A DNA stretch of 7,470 nucleotides from Pseudomonadota bacterium (GTDB lineage: Bacteria; Pseudomonadota; Alphaproteobacteria; Rhizobiales; Beijerinckiaceae). How positions within the stretch are numbered: position 1 is the stretch's first letter; the number at the start of each line of letters is the position of its first letter. The stretch is from NCBI GenBank assembly GCA_023393655.1, contig JAEWKP010000128.1, forward strand, positions 1 to 7,470, read 5' to 3'. This document shows, one piece after another, positions 6,167 through 7,470 of this stretch. The position numbers and the translations under genes were made by a program. The notes below the pieces were generated by a model. That model saw only the letters and a list, made by a program, of their open reading frames with translations, was not told the origin of the DNA and ran no database searches.

Positions 6167-7470
6167 TCACACGGCGCGGCTGTATTGCCGCTGGGGCTGG
6201 TCGAGATGAGCGTCGAAGACTGACGCGACCTTGCGGACCAATAGGCGCGCATTATCCGGCAGGAGCACGCGACTGCCGTCGAAGGCGACGAGACCCTCCT
6301 GCGCCAATTGGCCAAGCTTTCGCCGCGAGGGCGCGAGAACCTGCGCATCGACCCGGTGCTGCGCGCAGATCGCATCGATGTCGACAGTGAGGTCGCACAT
6401 CACCCGCTCGATCAGTTCGGCGCGGAGGCGATCCTCGGGCGTCAAGCGATAGCCTCTTCGGGTGGGCAACATGCCGTCGGCAATCCGCTCCGCATAGCGG
6501 CCGATGACAACTTCGTTCTGGATGTAACCCTGCGGCAGCTTGCCGATCGCGGAGGCTCCAAATCCGATCAGCGCCTCGCAGGGGTCGGTGGTGTAGCCTT
6601 GGAAGTTGCGACGGAGCCGTCCTTGCGACAAAGCCAGGGCCATTGGGTCGTCGGGCAGGGCAAAATGATCCAGTCCGATGCGGACATAGCCAGCGCCGGT
6701 GAGCAGGCGCGCCATGACTTCGGCCTGCTCGTGCCGGCTCTCACCATCCGGGAGGTCCGCCGTCGCGATGCGACGCTGATGCTTCTTGAATTCCGGCACA
6801 TGTGCATAGCCAAAGATCGAAAAGCGATCGGGCCGCATCGACAGGCACTGCTCGACGGTGCCGAGACATGATTGCAACGTCTGCTTCGGCAGTCCGTAGA
6901 TCAAGTCGAAGCTAACTGCCGCGATCCCGGCTTTGCGCAGGCCGCTTGTAACGGCGGCAGTCTGCTCGACACTTTGGATGCGATTGATAGCCTTTTGCAC
7001 GACAGGGTCGAAGCTCTGCACGCCCAAGCTCGCGCGATTAACCCCGGCCACAGCCAATGCGGCCGTCATCGGTGGTTCGAGCCGGCGTGGATCGATCTCA
7101 ACCGCAATCTCTGCGTCCGGATGGATTGGGAAACGCTGCCGCAGCAGCGCGACGAGCGCGACGAAATCAGCCGGTTCGAGGATGGTGGGCGTGCCGCCGC
7201 CGAAATGCACATGGCGCACGTCGACCGGCGCGGAAAGCGCCTCGGCTACTAGCGCGATCTCGCCGCGCAGGGCCGCCAGATAATCGATGATCGGGCCGTC
7301 GCGCAACGCGACGGTGGTGTGGCAGCCGCAGTACCAGCACATCGAGCGGCAGAACGGGACGTGGAGGTAGAGCGATCCGGCCGCGCCGCTATCGAGCGAT
7401 CCGAGCCATGCGCCATACTGCCGGTCCGATACGGCCGGCGCGAAATGCGGCGCCGTCGGGTAGCTCGTAT
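6167..7470 (-). CDS. hemN: HemN, oxygen-independent coproporphyrinogen III dehydrogenase (start beyond right edge)
   Basis: HemN is a radical SAM enzyme that oxidatively decarboxylates two propionates of coproporphyrinogen III, giving protoporphyrinogen IX for haem without O2. About 433 residues are visible. The frame stays open to the window edge, where TSYPTAPHF matches the HemN N-terminal 'RYTSYPTA' block, so only roughly the first 50 residues are missing. The 4Fe-4S motif is in PFCRSMCWYCGCHT (CX3CX2C plus the extra HemN cysteine). It is followed by VHFGGGTPT, the SAM-binding GGGTP, then NRASLGVQSF, FDLIYGLPKQT, FSIFGYAHVPEFKKHQR, IGLDHFALPDD and NFQGYTT. The C-terminal part (about 300-433 of the visible portion) is the HemN-specific domain. 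It is convergent with ubiD-ubiX and ends beside the nnrS remnant. Its promoter lies outside the window, so control by the same regulator cannot be tested here. Confidence 0.95.
   Translation of the reverse strand, partial: TSYPTAPHFAPAVSDRQYGAWLGSLDSGAAGSLYLHVPFCRSMCWYCGCHTTVALRDGPIIDYLAALRGEIALVAEALSAPVDVRHVHFGGGTPTILEPADFVALVALLRQRFPIHPDAEIAVEIDPRRLEPPMTAALAVAGVNRASLGVQSFDPVVQKAINRIQSVEQTAAVTSGLRKAGIAAVSFDLIYGLPKQTLQSCLGTVEQCLSMRPDRFSIFGYAHVPEFKKHQRRIATADLPDGESRHEQAEVMARLLTGAGYVRIGLDHFALPDDPMALALSQGRLRRNFQGYTTDPCEALIGFGASAIGKLPQGYIQNEVVIGRYAERIADGMLPTRRGYRLTPEDRLRAELIERVMCDLTVDIDAICAQHRVDAQVLAPSRRKLGQLAQEGLVAFDGSRVLLPDNARLLVRKVASVFDAHLDQPQRQYSRAV

Noticed and set aside
5806..6390. Plus-strand open frame of 194 codons between ubiX and hemN
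   Set aside because: Its 3' half runs antisense through the hemN C-terminus and its product is Arg/Ala/Cys-rich. Part of it is one frame of the NnrS-like remnant, not an intact gene.

Overview
This window is a high-GC chromosomal segment that looks like a facultatively anaerobic, probably denitrifying proteobacterium, most likely an alphaproteobacterium. That placement is an inference from GC-rich codon use, the gene set and the protein sequences. Almost everything here concerns making respiratory cofactors without oxygen.

Layout, left to right. (1) Positions 1-277, minus strand: the N-terminal part of an NnrS-family membrane protein (denitrification / nitric-oxide stress). It is followed by an upstream region holding a perfect Crp/FNR-type site, TTGCG-N4-CGCAA, and a well-spaced -10. 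(2) Positions 558-3406, minus strand: a tight four-gene operon transcribed leftward, ubiT, ubiU, ubiV and an unrecognised 122-residue gene. UbiU and UbiV carry all four cysteines expected for their 4Fe-4S clusters. With the SCP2-domain protein UbiT they form the oxygen-independent ubiquinone hydroxylation machinery. (3) Positions 3407-3490: a compact divergent control region with a second TTGCG-N4-CGCAA site nested in a larger inverted repeat. (4) Positions 3491-5622, plus strand: ubiD and ubiX, overlapping by 4 bases (ATGA). They encode the prenyl-hydroxybenzoate decarboxylase and the enzyme that makes its prenylated-FMN cofactor. (5) Positions 5619 to about 6150: the decayed remains of a second NnrS-like gene, once translationally coupled to ubiX. 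(6) Positions 6167-7470, minus strand: hemN, the oxygen-independent coproporphyrinogen III dehydrogenase, running off the right edge.

How the parts fit. UbiX supplies prenylated FMN to UbiD, which decarboxylates the quinone ring precursor. UbiU/UbiV, helped by UbiT, add ring hydroxyls without O2, and HemN replaces the O2-dependent haem oxidase step. NnrS links the locus to denitrification or nitric-oxide stress. The two operator-like sites have identical half-sites, and each lies at the class II activation distance from a -10-like hexamer. One FNR/NnrR/DNR-type regulator could therefore control both ubiTUV-orf122 and nnrS.

The least explained parts are the 122-residue gene closing the ubiTUV operon, the awkward position of the operator relative to ubiD, the roughly 200-base predicted leader of nnrS, and the nnrS pseudogene.
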